DNA of 46,318 nt from Oopsacas minuta (taxonomy: Eukaryota > Porifera > Hexactinellida > Lyssacinosida > Leucopsacidae). Position 1 is the first letter of the stretch. Each line of letters begins with the position of its first letter. Below the pieces are notes generated by a model. That model did not search any database. It saw only the letters and a list, made by a program, of their open reading frames with translations, and was not told the DNA's origin. Below are positions 10,644 through 22,450 of the stretch, in pieces. The DNA is taken from the NCBI GenBank assembly GCA_024704765.1, contig JAKMXF010000053.1:1-46318 (forward strand), in the 5' to 3' direction. The translations under genes were made by a program, and so were the position numbers.

Positions 10644-12080
10644 TAGCTCCAGACGATGTTCTTATAACTAAAGATACATTCACCGCTTATATCAAAGGGA
10701 AAATTTCCTACAAAGCATTCAATCGAGACTATAACTCACAATCCGATTTTGTTATACTTGTGGAGATAGTGGACATGGAGAAAGTGATTTTACGATATGA
10801 AATCTATTAATGGCTGAGGCGAGACTGATGGATGGATTACTCGCTCGATTAACACCCGAATATTTTGGAAATTATTTTTCCATTTCAAATATATTGATTT
10901 TCGTTTAGCCGGATTATCGTGGCCATGTAGTGTTTTTACAAATAATGTCCCAAATAAAATCGCTAACGCTAATGTCAACATAAAGTGAACTCGCTTTTCT
11001 TTGTATGGATTGAAAGTGGATTCAATTTATAAAAGTAACAGCTGATCCTCTCGTGGAACTAAAAAAGGAACATAAAATCCCATATGCGCTGTACTCAACA
11101 GAAAAAGTGTTAAAATATATCAATTTGGGATATTTCTCAGCAACAAATGAATCCTAGTTAAGATATCTTTGAAATGTACTTGATGATAATTTAGCAACAT
11201 TAATGGTGCATAACACCTATTGTTAGAATAGCTGGATGTGGTCCAAGTGGTATTTTTTGGCTAGATAACGCCTAGACCTACCGTTTTTCTTTTAAAGCTA
11301 AGCAATGCGAATTATAGTTTTCGAGACATACCGTGTAAGCAGGTTTTCGCCCCTTTTGGAACCAGGCCACACCAGGTTTAAATTGACCGTTCTGAATAGT
11401 AATAACTACAAATTTCGCAAACTAATAAATTCATAAAAGAATCAATCAACTGACGCAAGCGTTGATATAACCGCAAGATTGATTATATGTGCATTCCTAT
11501 GGTAGTTTATATAGAATTTATCAGCATTATTTCAGTATAGTGGCTACTACAATTTTCTCCATAGGATTTGGCATATTTAGGAGATTTTTCATAACTTCGT
11601 CAGTTCTCATCCGATTTTTGAGTTCGAAAGCTCTATCAGCTTCTCTCAACGAGTTCTTCAACAGTGGATATAGGGATATTTGACCACAATAAAAAAGTTG
11701 GGGAGTGTAGGATTCTATAGTTGTACTTGTTTTTGTTTACTTTCAACTTTTTGAAATATCTCCAATAATAGTTGTGTGTGCACATCTATTTTAATCGAGA
11801 TTTGGGATTGCAATTGAATCAAAATATTTATTGAACAAGTGAATGTTACAAAAACAAACAAGAATATTAAAATCAATTACGTATATGGCTTCATTAACAG
11901 ACAAAAATACATTTGAGGGCTACTATATGCAAAGATAGTTGAAAATTTCCATTATATATCTATATTGATAGGCCACTTCATTTTCCTCTCTAAAAACTCG
12001 AAAGATGACGCTCATATATTTAGCGGAATTTAGCCAAATTTTACCAATTAGAACTCTTTTTATATTTCGATTCTCTAAAG
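10644..12080. other. Intergenic DNA upstream of RPA2
   Basis: No gene is supported. The open frames at 10790-10981 (minus) and 11489-11683 (plus) have no recognised motif. The last few hundred bases probably include the RPA2 promoter or a 5' intron. An acceptor-like CTCTAAAG ends at 12080, so a short upstream exon cannot be excluded. Confidence 0.35.
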
Positions 12081-12105
12081 TTCATATTTCTATGCTCTAT
12101 CATCA

Positions 12106-13959
12106 ATGATCCGTCTTTTGGTTTTGCCACACATTGCTTCTTTCAATTCGATGGTTGATATGCTTGAACTTATGGCTAGAAATTTACCCAGCCTAGAATT
12201 CAATGGATATCCAGGAAAGAGAACTTTGTTTTTTATTGATGATCTTCGATTTGGTTTTTCTGGTGATAAGCCCAATAGTTTATCTGATTCGACTAATTCA
12301 GGAATGTCCCCTTCAGAATGTAAACTAAGAGGTCAGTCATATATAGGATGGATGAAATTATCCTGGTGCCTTAGTGAGGATGGAATTGTTATTTGTCAAT
12401 CTCATAAGTTCATTGATCAGATTCCTATTATGGTTATGTCTAAACTGTGTATGCTCCATAAACTTTCTGGATATGAATTGATGCAGCATGGGGAAGAAGA
12501 GAATGAAGCTGGGGGCTATTTTATTGTTAATGGTCAAGAAAAACTTATACGTTTATTAGTGGTGCAAAGGAGAAATTTTCCGATTGCCCTTATTCGTGAT
12601 GCTTGGAGGCAAAAAGGAGATATATTCTCCAACAAAGGGATATCTATTCGATGTGTTAATAGTGACTTCTCTGTATCTATTATGATTGCTCATTATCTCA
12701 ATAATGGTTCGTGCTCACTCTCAATATCTAGAGGAGGGCAAATATTCTATTTTCCATTAATCTATGTGTTAAAAGCTCTGATCGATGCCAGTGATTTTGA
12801 AATATTTCAAGAATTAATGGCATTTACTCCTGAGAATGACTTCTTAGAGGCTTGTATAATTTCTATGTTGAGAACTTCTTTGGAAAAAGGTTTATCAACA
12901 CAATGTGATTTTCTGAATTATCTGGGTAAGATCTATCGTATAAAGATGGAAGTTCCGGAGTGGTATAGTGATATTGTTGTAGGTCGTTTGTTCTTAAGTG
13001 AATGTGTTTGCATTCATTTAGATGATTCATTTGATAAATTTTTACTTCTTGTTGAATTATGTAATAAACTTTATGCCCTCGCACAGGGCAAGATATCTCC
13101 AGATAATTTGGATTCACCTATGTTGCAGGAGGTTCTTCTTCCTGGATCTATTTTCCTATCCGTTCTACGATCAGCGGTGATTAATTGGATGAAGACCTTA
13201 CGTTCTGAATTCGAAAAGCAAATGATTCGCAAAGCTAAATTCGATCGTGAAGAGTTTCTCACCTCAATAGTAAATTTTTCTGATATCTCCAGTAATATCT
13301 CCAATCGCATATCTAGTTTTATAGCTACAGGTAATGTTTCCCGTGATGTTTTGGGTATTCCTCAGTTCAAAGGCTTAACTATTCTTGCTGAACGTGTAAA
13401 TTATCATCGATATCTGTCACACTTTTGCAGTATTCACAGAGGACATTTCTTTACAGAAATTCGTACGACCTTTGTTCGAAAACTACTTCCTGAGGCTTTC
13501 GGATTTCTGTGTCCAGTTAATACTCCTGATGGTAGTCCATGTGGGCTGCTAAACCATATTTCCAAATCATGCTATATTACTACAGAATTTGAGTGTGTCG
13601 ATGATCTTAAAGGTTTTTTGGTTCAGAAAGGTATGAAGCCTATTCAAGAATTATCTCGCCGAAGCTATCTTTCACTAAATGAGGATAAATGTATTAGGAT
13701 AATACTCGATGGGTGTGTTATTGGTTATTGCTCAAATTTAGACACGAAGCATATCGTCCTATCACTCAGAAATCTCAAAATTTCGGCAGATTCTTCTATC
13801 TCACATTACCTGGAAATTTCTTGTTCTCCTTCCCAATTTGGGAGCATTTTCCCTGGTCTATATATTTTCTCAACTCCTGGAAGATTTATGCGACCTTTGG
13901 TAAATATACACGAAAATAGTGTAGAGTTTGTTGGATCATTTGAACAGGTATACAATTAA
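12106..13959 (+). CDS. POLR1B: RNA polymerase I second-largest subunit RPA2, N-terminal half
   Basis: The 617-codon uninterrupted frame matches the first half of the Pol I subunit RPA2 (RPA135), which with RPA1 forms the active cleft that transcribes rRNA genes in the nucleolus. In order I see the protrusion start (LPHIASFN), the Pol I-type GGYFIVNGQEKLIR block near residues 135-148, lobe motifs (STQCDFLNYLGK), the fork region (NYHRYLSHF, RGHFFTEIRTT near residue 445) and CPVNTPDGSPCGLLNH near 470-483, followed by the RPA2-specific domain (LYIFSTPGRFMRPL). GFLCPVNTPDG with RTT..RKLLPE separates it from Pol II and III homologues. The family is usually about 1,100-1,200 residues, so the hybrid-binding domain, wall, clamp and zinc region are missing. 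The frame hits TAA 10 bases after CAG|GTATAC at 13947/13948. This falls inside the conserved 'EQV' motif, so an intron probably starts there. The ATG at 12106 suits a short N-terminus. Confidence 0.9.
   Translation: MIRLLVLPHIASFNSMVDMLELMARNLPSLEFNGYPGKRTLFFIDDLRFGFSGDKPNSLSDSTNSGMSPSECKLRGQSYIGWMKLSWCLSEDGIVICQSHKFIDQIPIMVMSKLCMLHKLSGYELMQHGEEENEAGGYFIVNGQEKLIRLLVVQRRNFPIALIRDAWRQKGDIFSNKGISIRCVNSDFSVSIMIAHYLNNGSCSLSISRGGQIFYFPLIYVLKALIDASDFEIFQELMAFTPENDFLEACIISMLRTSLEKGLSTQCDFLNYLGKIYRIKMEVPEWYSDIVVGRLFLSECVCIHLDDSFDKFLLLVELCNKLYALAQGKISPDNLDSPMLQEVLLPGSIFLSVLRSAVINWMKTLRSEFEKQMIRKAKFDREEFLTSIVNFSDISSNISNRISSFIATGNVSRDVLGIPQFKGLTILAERVNYHRYLSHFCSIHRGHFFTEIRTTFVRKLLPEAFGFLCPVNTPDGSPCGLLNHISKSCYITTEFECVDDLKGFLVQKGMKPIQELSRRSYLSLNEDKCIRIILDGCVIGYCSNLDTKHIVLSLRNLKISADSSISHYLEISCSPSQFGSIFPGLYIFSTPGRFMRPLVNIHENSVEFVGSFEQVYN
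13948..13953 (+). other. Predicted splice donor ending the RPA2 exon
   Basis: CAG|GTATAC falls where the conserved 'FEQ-V' motif of Pol I RPA2 should continue, and the frame meets TAA four codons later. This suggests an intron boundary rather than the true protein end. No matching downstream exon was found in the window. Confidence 0.6.
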
Positions 13960-15769
13960 CGTCTCAATAACGTTTTATGCTAATGTTCTCTGTTGATATA
14001 GGTTTACACCAAATTCGTCAGTTTAACAATTCAATTTATGTGACTGAATTCTATATCCAGTCAATATTCGGTAACTCGAACATTCGCTATCTCAAGCATG
14101 TATTCGCTGCCTTTTGTTCTACTTTTTGCACTTATCGCATCCGTTACAACAATCTTTCGCTAGCTCGCGCAAATTTTGATTTCCCCTAAGGGCTCAAATT
14201 AATTTAATTTAACTTTCTACTCGACTCTATATTCTTGCTAAGTTAATTCCATAGCTGACTATGGCATTAGAATTCCAATTTTGAAACTCGGTAATGAAAT
14301 ATTTAATACATTTATGCTTTCAAAGTTTATACCATTGTCCTAAGCACTTGCGTAATCTTTGGAATGGTAGGAGAGCATGCTCCCTTTAAGTTTACCTAGT
14401 GAATTTCTGATTGTCCTTTTGCTCAATGCGCAACTGGATATACTTCGCACTTTTCAGAAAAAATAATGCTTGAAATTTCATTAATTCAGTATCAACTCCT
14501 GCCTCCTGTCGTGACACTAAACATCCACCCAGTTTTGCACATTCACTTTGGGACTACGTGCCTCGGTTAATCTAAGCCAGTGTTTCATAACCAGGACTAT
14601 TAGCTTCTCTAGTGTGCTGAAATAATTTATTGCGTGCTGAAAGAACTTTCTGATATGTTCACGGGATGATGTGACCCTAAAAATTGGCATGCTGGGTATT
14701 TGCTGCCCTAGCCTTTTGACTTAGTCCGCAAAATCAGTTTAACATTCTTCATTTATAGACCATGGTTGGCTCAGAATGTCAATTTTTCCAATTTCACATC
14801 CCCTAGCGTTAGGGTTGTTTATTTGATCAAACCTAACTCAGGTTGTGTACTATCTCTATACAGGTGAGTCATCACAATTCATTTCAGCAATATTCAGTTA
14901 AGGTTCAAGATGAAATGGGTGTAAAAATTTGTTCTGGCAAAAACTCTATCTTTCAAAATGGATTACTATATAGGCATATATTTATGTATTTGAAACTTGT
15001 ATCTACAAAACATATACAGCAGACCTATATATATACCAAATTTCCAATTTATGTCTCGTTTTGGGCAATCACTGTTTTGATTAATTTTATTCATTATTCT
15101 CTGTGGTAATGAATGTGTTTATAATAAATTCGGATCTGGCTAGGGCTGAAAATATAGGCGTGTTGCGACCTCTAAGTTATACCATAGCTTAATATACATA
15201 AGTTTGAACAGTAAATTGTCGATTTCTGGACCCTGGATACGTTAGCCGATATAGCAAATGACAAATGATTTCTATATTGTTCACCCGGTACATTTTTGCC
15301 ATAAATGTGCATTGCATATTTGTATAACAACAAGTATCAATCATTATATGTTAGACTTCTGGTGACGAAATATGTGTCTAGTAACCATATATTTGGTAAG
15401 ATATGCCTCTCATCGCTGCCTTAAAAATTGTTAAATATGCAATCTTTCATTTCATGGTGTATATATGAACTTATTCGTAGGTACTTTCTTACAAAATATC
15501 AAGACTTTGTAAAACAAAGGTGGCGTATTCTAGAGTACAGTAGAGACCAGGAATGTCTAATTTGTATGAATTTATACTATCAAAACGCAATTCATCTATG
15601 TGTATGTGTATGTGTTTACGCTTATATACTAGTGCGCTTCGCTTGCCAGGTCTATGCGCGGCAGAATATAATCAGCACCAAGTGCCTTGGGTATAAAACA
15701 GAGATGAGTGTAAATTTTTATCATTCATGACTCATCTAAATTACATTTAATGGTCTTAGTTAGTAACAC
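13960..15769. other. Presumed RPA2 intron or intergenic DNA
   Basis: None of the expected downstream RPA2 motifs (for example the GYDMEDA or RHGQKG blocks) is visible here in any frame. The open frames at 13977-14189, 14843-15109 and 15428-15730 are unrecognised. A GC-rich phrase near 15646 (GCGCTTCGCTTGCCAGGTC) has relatives near 6490 (inverted) and 33065. Confidence 0.4.
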
Positions 15770-16075
15770 TGGCGCTCCTACGTGCCTTTGGTTAGTGATC
15801 CGCCACTTCGCGCCCTCGTGTATATAGAAATTCTAAAATTCTCGAAATTGGTAAATTTTCAATTTTTGAACAGTCATGATGACGTTATAATTTAATGGTT
15901 AGATGCAATTGGCATATTGCGGGGTACCTGTGATTCAAATTTCAAACTTCTATCATTTACATTGGATGAGCAGTGGTTAGTAATGTGATATTTTGAAAAT
16001 TCAAAGATGTGACAATGACGTCATAATTTCTTCATATGTGTGACTTTTCCTCCAAGACTCTAACTTGTTCGTGCC
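15770..16075 (+). repeat. Dispersed repeat family A, copy 2
   Basis: It aligns with 6165-6475 along its length. Shared phrases include TTTGGTTAGTGATC, ACAGTCATGATGACGT, ACCTGTGATTCAAA, GAGCAGTGGTTAGTAATGTG and GTCATAATTTC. The copy ends less than 100 bp before the large OTU-carrying transposon. Confidence 0.7.
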
Positions 16076-16152
16076 AGGCCCAAAATTATCCTCTATAGCA
16101 AAAATCAGTCCTGTTTATCTTCCAGTTTCTTCAATCATTTCTGGACATACAT

Positions 16153-16163
16153 TAACAAATATA
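16153..16163. repeat. Left target-site duplication of the OTU-carrying transposon
   Basis: TAACAAATATA lies directly outside the left inverted repeat. The right flank reads TAACATATATA once the mariner at 25898-27202 is removed, giving 10 of 11 bases identical. The flank is AT-rich, so the exact length (9-11 bp) is uncertain. Confidence 0.6.
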
Positions 16164-16511
16164 CGAGTGTTATCTTAGCAGCCGATTCAAATCGCCACTA
16201 AAACACCTTTTTCTCAAAAAGTTTGGGTTCTATTTTGAAAAAAACCATACCAGTGTAAAGAAGAAAGTTGGTACATTTCATATCATCACTCATAATCGCC
16301 AAATTTTATATGATGAGTAAGCAATTTTGCATTACATTTTAGTCGAGGTTTTTTATTAATATCTTCTGAAATAATTGTGATAACAACTTATCATTTTAAT
16401 CATATTCACATCTCACTTGGTACATTGTGTATATCCAATTTGAAACTTAAATAATTATTTTTGAAAAAGTTATGAACGCCTGAACTTTACATAGGAATTA
16501 CATGGACGACC
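16164..16511 (+). repeat. Left terminal inverted repeat of the OTU transposon
   Basis: This arm matches the reverse complement of 25545-25890 at roughly 90 percent by eye with a few small indels. It starts CGAGTGTTATCTTAGCAGCC and ends near GGAATTACATGGACGACC. Confidence 0.88.
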
Positions 16512-16880
16512 GGTTTTTACTTGGTGATTTGTATGCTTTGTAGCTATGTATTGATTACTTGAATATTCTTAGTGTAAATTTACTTATGATGACTAAATTC
16601 TTGGGGTCAAATGTATTCCTTCCCAATTATTAGGACCAGTTATGTCAGTTTAGATTTTGAACTTTTTATTAAATTAAGAATGTAATATCAATCAACAAAT
16701 ATTTGTAACACCGTAATTGATTTATTTCGTTTCCCACAACCTTAATACTTTTGATATTCTTTAACTTTATTTTATTTCAACTTCATTTCTTCCACAAATT
16801 TTCTTCATACAACCGTCCTACTAAATTTCATTTCAATTCAATCATGCGAGTATCTTTCTTAATAATTTTGTAATGTTACA

Positions 16881-17058
16881 CAGTCAACTCCCGGTATATC
16901 GAACATGGACATTTAGAAATCCTGGCTATATCGAAGTCTGAAATATACGAATATAGTCACAAATCGTTAAAGAAACATAAATGTCATCGGTTATATCGAA
17001 TCCGCGTATATAAAGTGTTTATTGCGGCCCCTTGTTTCCGATATAAGGGGATTGGCTG
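16881..17058. mobile_element. pogo-type MITE
   Basis: The ends are CAGTCAACTCCCGGTATATC on the left and CGATATAAGGGGATTGGCTG on the right, which are imperfect inverted repeats of the pogo/Tigger type. TA follows the right end. At 178 bp it carries no gene. It lies in the presumed 5' untranslated region of the OTU transposon's transposase. Confidence 0.75.
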
Positions 17059-17105
17059 TAGTTATATGCAAATGTGTTAGAAAATTAGTCGTTCTTTTTG
17101 GCATA

Positions 17106-18412
17106 CAGGGTGGCCAATAAGTTCTGGCACATAGAAAATCTACTATAATTTAACTAATATTCATTATATTGAGTTGATATTTTAGCATAAGTAGTTAGGC
17201 ATTATGAGTTTTATGGTGCACTATCTCTATTCTATGTATTCGCCTTTCTTTTTGATAACAGCCTTCATACGCTCGAGGACTGCCCACACTGCGGTACGCA
17301 GGATCTCCTGTGGGATTTTTGCCCATTCTCTCGTCAGAGATTGCTTTAGAGACTCAATACTGTTATGGGACTTCGAGCAAGCACTTGACTCTAAAATGGA
17401 TCACACTGAGAAATCTAGAGGGTTAAGGTCGGGCTAGACGGCGGCCATTCTACCTTTGAGATAAAGTCAGGAATATTTGTCTGAAGCCATTCCTAAGTAC
17501 TGTTTGCTGTTTGGGCAGAAGCACCGCCTTGTTGGAATATGAACGGCTGGTTTTCAATCATCATCTCACCAAGATCTTTCACAATAGGCTGTAAAATGAG
17601 CTCCTTATTCGTGCAGCATTTATTTTGACCCCTGCAGGGACGAAAACCAGTGGTGTCCGACCAACAGAAGATACTCCGGCCCAAACCATCAACGAGAGTG
17701 GTTTCTGGACTCTTTTGACCTACCTGTACTCACCAGGGATGGTAGAAGTGCTTTTAGATAATATTCTATCGTTTTGACTATTGAATTCCGGTTCAACGGT
17801 GAAAAGCCTTTTCATCGGAGAAAAGGACTTGATCCAGTCCCTGGGCTGGGAATCGTGTATGCAGGACTTTGCTTCTTGAGAGCTTCTTTGTCTTTATTTT
17901 GTCTGAAGGAAATGGACTTTCCTTTTCTTGAACGAAGATAGCCCTAAGTCTCTCTTGACAATTGTTTGAAGAGATCTACGGGATATTTTCAGTTCTTTAG
18001 CCATTTTCTGATCGATCGCTGAGGATTTCGCTACACTAGACTCCGCTCTACCTTTCGCATCTTTACGGTCGTGATGGAAACCGGGCGACCAGTTCTGGCT
18101 CTGTCCATCACGCCACCAGTCTTATTGAAGCGTTTTATCGTACGGATTACGAAATTCTGACGTGTCTGTGGAATTTTTACAAGTTTGATTATTTCTTTTG
18201 TTTTTCCCTTTTTGAAATAATTCAACAATCGCCGACTGTTCTTTCTCCATAGCTGATAATTTGTTCCTGGTTTTCAAATAGTGTATTTTTCAATGAATAT
18301 TGTATTGCGAGAGATAACAGAATAAATACAAACCAGTAACGTTAATCAATCTAAATCATGAAAGATTTTGGTATGATATGAAGTTATGTGCCAGAACTTC
18401 TTGGCCACCCTG
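17106..18412 (-). mobile_element. mariner-type transposon A
   Basis: Inverted ends CAGGGTGGCCAATAAGTTCT (left) and its near complement ending TTGGCCACCCTG (right) are flanked by TA at 17104-17105 and 18413-18414. The 1307-bp element holds a broken transposase on the minus strand. It inserted about 22 bp before the ATG of the OTU transposon's transposase. Confidence 0.92.
17190..18252 (-). pseudogene. mariner transposase (DDxD type), broken
   Basis: A frame beginning MEKEQSAIVELF at 18252 shifts within an A-rich run and continues through the helix-turn-helix region IIKLVKIPQTRQNF and RARTGRP. Further down the minus strand lie the second catalytic motif, read here as QQGGASAQTANS (normally QQDGAPxHxAN, so the aspartate is lost), and EWPPSSP with LISQCD in place of 'LDFSVW'. 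The DDxD layout groups it with mariner/maT-like elements rather than Tc1. Several stops and frameshifts make it inactive. Confidence 0.82.
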
Positions 18413-18436
18413 TAGATTGTGGTCTTACTTCCAACC

Positions 18437-21342
18437 ATGACATCTCTGGAACAATTTGTCACTGCAATTACCCAACTGGGCTACAATGATTTTGATAAAC
18501 TTAAGGTAGCCTTGGATAACGGAGACAGGCGAAGGGCAAAGTCAGTATGGGGAAAGTTATCCATTCTCACATTCAATAAGAATATGCCAAACACTCGTGC
18601 TCCTCTCTACTTAAAATGGAAACTAAATCGCAATCATTTTCAGGATCATATAAAACAAAGTATGGAAGGTAACAGCCGTAAGTTGAATAGCCATTCCGGT
18701 ACTGATATATTCCAGTTGGCTGTAGAACACGTTAGCACCAGGTTAGATTCAGATAGTATTTATGTTAATAGTTTAGATCCTAGTAATATTAGTAGTAGTC
18801 AATTAGACACAGATTTTAGTGTAGATAGCTTGGAGCGAGAAGTGTCAAATAGCAAATTCTTAGGCTTATTTGCATCTGGTTGCGAACAACCTGAACTATA
18901 TAGTTTGAAGAGTACCCTGTCTTCTTCTCCTCCTCAGACTGAGGTCACCGATACCCTCTTTTGGACGTACATTGATTGTGATAATCTTCTATGGTTAAAC
19001 GCACTGAAATTTTTAGGGTCAGAATGTCCTCGCATTAGTGGCGAATTCATGCTCATTAATGGGATAATCTATGAGGAGTGCAAATAATTTAATGAGTTTC
19101 TATATGAGCACCTAAGAAACTTCAGGCTTGTTAAGAGAGATAGTTGCTTATTAGAAGCATGGATATTAGTTGGCAACATCAACTGTCGAATTTTGGATTT
19201 GTTTGGAAGTGCTTATCTCATTATCACAGTTGCACAACTTGATGAATTTCTTAACTTTGCTTTATCCATTCGAGAAAATATGGATCTAATATTTTCATTT
19301 CATTCAACTCTATCAGAAAAACTAGGCACGGTCAACTCTTCAAAAATTCCGTTGTTAGTTGATTTACATCCAAACATGTTATCTAAACTTGCACTTGATA
19401 TTGGTCACTCAGAAACTAGTGTTGTTATCAATAAATATAACGTTAATCATGTGTCACTTGTCCCAACCCTAGCTGATGGTGATATTCTGAATGAGGTAAT
19501 CATTGACGAATCCAGCACTATGGAACAAAGTACGGGTAGCTTTTGACTTAACTTTATAGAATGGGAAAATATTACTAGAATCGTGGGTGATCATGTTATA
19601 CTTTCAAAAGACTGGACTAACTTATTTAATTCCAAATTGGAAGGAATATTTCATTGTGCACTTTGTTTTAAATACCACAAAATAAAGAAATCTAAAAGTA
19701 GAAAACTGAACAGTTGTTTTTTTAGAGCAAATGCAGAGTGTAAATTTCGCAATTGTTTACTTTTACATTTATTATTAACAAGAATCCTCTTGAAATACAC
19801 ACTAATGATTGTATTATCGCGAATTACATAGTTTCTGGTATTTTATCTGATGAACATTTAAATAATAATATTGTTTACGCAAGAAATTTGTGTAATTCTA
19901 TTAGGTTAAAAGTAGCAACACAAATAGCAAACACATCTGTAAGTAGATATTTCTATAACCAATTCGAGTCTACAGAAAATAGAAATTTAGCGGTTAATTT
20001 CGGCAATCTAAACAAAATTAAAAGCGCTGCTGTATTAAGGAAGGCAAAATTTGATTTGTCAAGTTAACAGAGGTTCTCTAATGATAATTGGAGTGAATTG
20101 ATTAGTTTACAATAGTATTATCGGAATGTTATAGTGGGTAGTAATGTTAGAGGTTACATTTAGTCATTAGGACATAACCCCTTTATTATTCATTTATATA
20201 CTGAAGACCAAATTAAAATATTAAAATGTTTTAAAGATAAAAGCATAATTCTTCACTTAGATGCTACTGGTTCAATCATTCGAAAGATTGAACCTTCCCA
20301 GCACAAAGTATTTTATTATGCTCTCACAGTACAACATCCAACTTGTTCTACCAGTCCCGTACCTCTGGCAGAGATGATCAGTTCTGGTCATACTAGCGCT
20401 GAGATTAGTTATTTTCTACACAAGTGGTATCTTGATGCAAAGAAAATATTAGGTTATAATATTAACATAGGACAAATTGAGATAGATTTCAGCTGGACGT
20501 TAATTCATAGTGTGTGTAATGCTTTTCTTAAATATGACATCGATACATATCTTGATAAATGTTGGAATAGAGTGGATACAAATTCTGCCAATCAGGAACT
20601 AGGATTAAAATTGATTCTCCATTTATGTTCTGTCCATATAATGCATGGTATTGGCTTTCACATTAATAGGAAATTTAAGTTAAATAAAGAAGTGAGAAAG
20701 TTGTTTTTGTATTCCTTTGGATATCTGGTGCGTTGTACTAATATTACTCAAATAAGTTGTGTGTTTACTTCCTTGTGTTATGTGTTTAAGAGTAAATATA
20801 TGAATGAACATGTATTAACCAATATTAAAACATTAGAGTATTATATTAGTAACAGTTATTTGATTTAGATGATACAAATGAAAGTTTATACGATGGGGTA
20901 GTGATAATGATCCCATCTATATTAAGGATGGTAAGACCCTAAGAGACAGATCCCCCTTTGGCAAACATTTTGCATATGTAAGTAAACAATGTGAAATACT
21001 ATCAACAATAATCACACCAACGCATTTGATTCGAATCCTTGCTATTATCCTAGTCTTATAGAAAATATTTTAACTTACTACTTACCTATTCTGCTATTGT
21101 GGAGTGAAGTTATATTAGGCCCCCACATTGTTTCAGTTGGAAATAATTATTCGTATTATAGTAACGCCATTGTAGAGAACTGGATGCGTATAGTTAAATT
21201 AGATATTTTGAATTCGAAATCAAATTTGAGGCCTGGAGATTTCATTAGAGTATTATATCCTGGTATAACTAGTAGAATTTCCGCTTTCAATTTTGCTTTT
21301 CATCCCAGAGCTGATAAAATTTTTAAAGTCGTAAGCAAATAA
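18437..21342 (+). pseudogene. MULE-like DDE transposase of the OTU transposon, broken
   Basis: One frame runs from ATG 18437 to about 19750, broken only by TAA 19085-19087 and TGA 19544-19546. It then shifts once and continues to 20868 with stops at 20065, 20113 and 20161, and shifts again before 21097. The N-terminal 350 residues are polar and unrecognised. Next comes a cysteine-rich patch (FHCALCFKYHKIKKSKSRK, then AECKFRNC) resembling a DNA-binding zinc finger. The catalytic part has HLDATG (first aspartate, 20260-20262), IDFSW (second, 20485-20487), HLCSVHIMH (20620-20646, the C..H seen in MULEs) and SNAIVENWMRIVK with the likely glutamate at 21175-21177. It would bind the long inverted repeats and catalyse cut-and-paste. 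MULE placement is inferred. Confidence 0.75.
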
Positions 21343-21494
21343 GAGATATTTCAGAAGAAAAATGTAGTGAAGAATGGTCCAGGAAAAAGAAACAGCCTTG
21401 TGGCTATTTAAAGTCGAAAACATATGAATTTCCTCAATTTAATAGAGATAAAACTGTAGTAAAAGATAAATTAATCCCTATTAAGCATCAGAAG

Positions 21495-22164
21495 TTGTCT
21501 ACCTTACGTATGATTTGCAAATCACCAGAAATTATGACTGCGCCAATTAATACTGATGAAGAATTGGTAGAGTCAGGTATAATAAGATATATTATACCAA
21601 GCTTTCGTCCACCACACATTGAATGGCAAATTGCTATCTGTAAGAAATGGAAACTACATTATAGTAATCAGATTGTCTGTTCTTTGAATAATTTAATTGA
21701 TAATAGTGTATAATCCCGGAACAACAGAAACATTATCAGGTGATGGAAACTGTTATTTTTCTACAATTTCTTATCTAATAACAGGTAGTAAAACCTAGCA
21801 TAAAGAATTACGGGCAATTAGTGTTGAAAACATGCTTGGTAAATTAAGTGCGAGTTGTAATGTGTTTTTGCGTACTAAGTATGTTAATACTCAAAGTAAT
21901 TTTAGGAATATTCAGGATTGGGTAAATAAAATAGGGATGAATAAGGTTGGGAAACGGGCTACTGACTTAGAGGTATTTGCAACTTCGTTGTTATTTAATA
22001 TAGATATTTGGGTGTTTTTGGGCCCTACTGGAAGTCGTTGAGCTGGGTTTCCAGGTATTGGATCAAGTTTTGATCAATTATTAAAGGAGCCAATTTCAAA
22101 TGGTTTGTATATTCAGAATTTAGGTAATCATTACCAGCCCATACTATCTCTAATTTATTATTAA
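21495..22164 (+). pseudogene. OTU-type cysteine protease segment, broken
   Basis: GDGNCYFSTISYLITGS (codons from 21739) carries the OTU catalytic signature D-G-N-C. In the same frame 130 codons later, NHYQPIL supplies the expected histidine (22129-22131). Between them, ATDLEVFATSLLFNIDIWVF matches the central OTU helix and strand. Length and order fit a whole OTU domain. It lies just after the transposase with no gap, so it was probably its C-terminal domain or the next frame. The segment before it (SFRPPHIEWQIAIC, about 21600) also resembles the lead-in seen in OTU-bearing transposon proteins. OTU enzymes remove ubiquitin or related modifiers; a role in stabilising transposase is speculation. 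TAG 21796-21798, TGA at 22039 and a frameshift near 21720 disable it. Confidence 0.8.
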
Positions 22165-22450
22165 TAGCAATCCAATCATTGGTTTCAATTTATGGCAGCG
22201 AAAATTATATATTTACCAACAAGATTATTAGTGAAACAATAAATATTCTGTATGAATTAATCTTGAATATTTTGTGAGATCTCATCTAAATATGTAAATT
22301 GATTGTGACAAAAATCACAAATGTAAGTATATACGTATATGTATCGACAGTTGGATTATATGGAACAATTTTATGACCTTTTCTCTAACCAAGATGCGTT
22401 TTAAAGCTGGATTATAGTACGCAGCATTTGGAAACTAACACAACACCAAT

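Noticed and set aside
13977-14189. Next exon of RPA2 after the donor at 13948
   Set aside because: An acceptor-like ATAG precedes a frame starting V-Y, but the peptide shares none of the conserved RPA2 residues expected after FEQ-V.
18031-18228. Separate small gene MLNYFKKGKTKE on the minus strand
   Set aside because: It is the N-terminal piece of mariner A's transposase after a frameshift in an A-rich run.
21495-22164. OTU protease as an independent host gene
   Set aside because: It lies inside the inverted repeats, follows the transposase directly and has decayed to a similar degree, so it belongs with the element.
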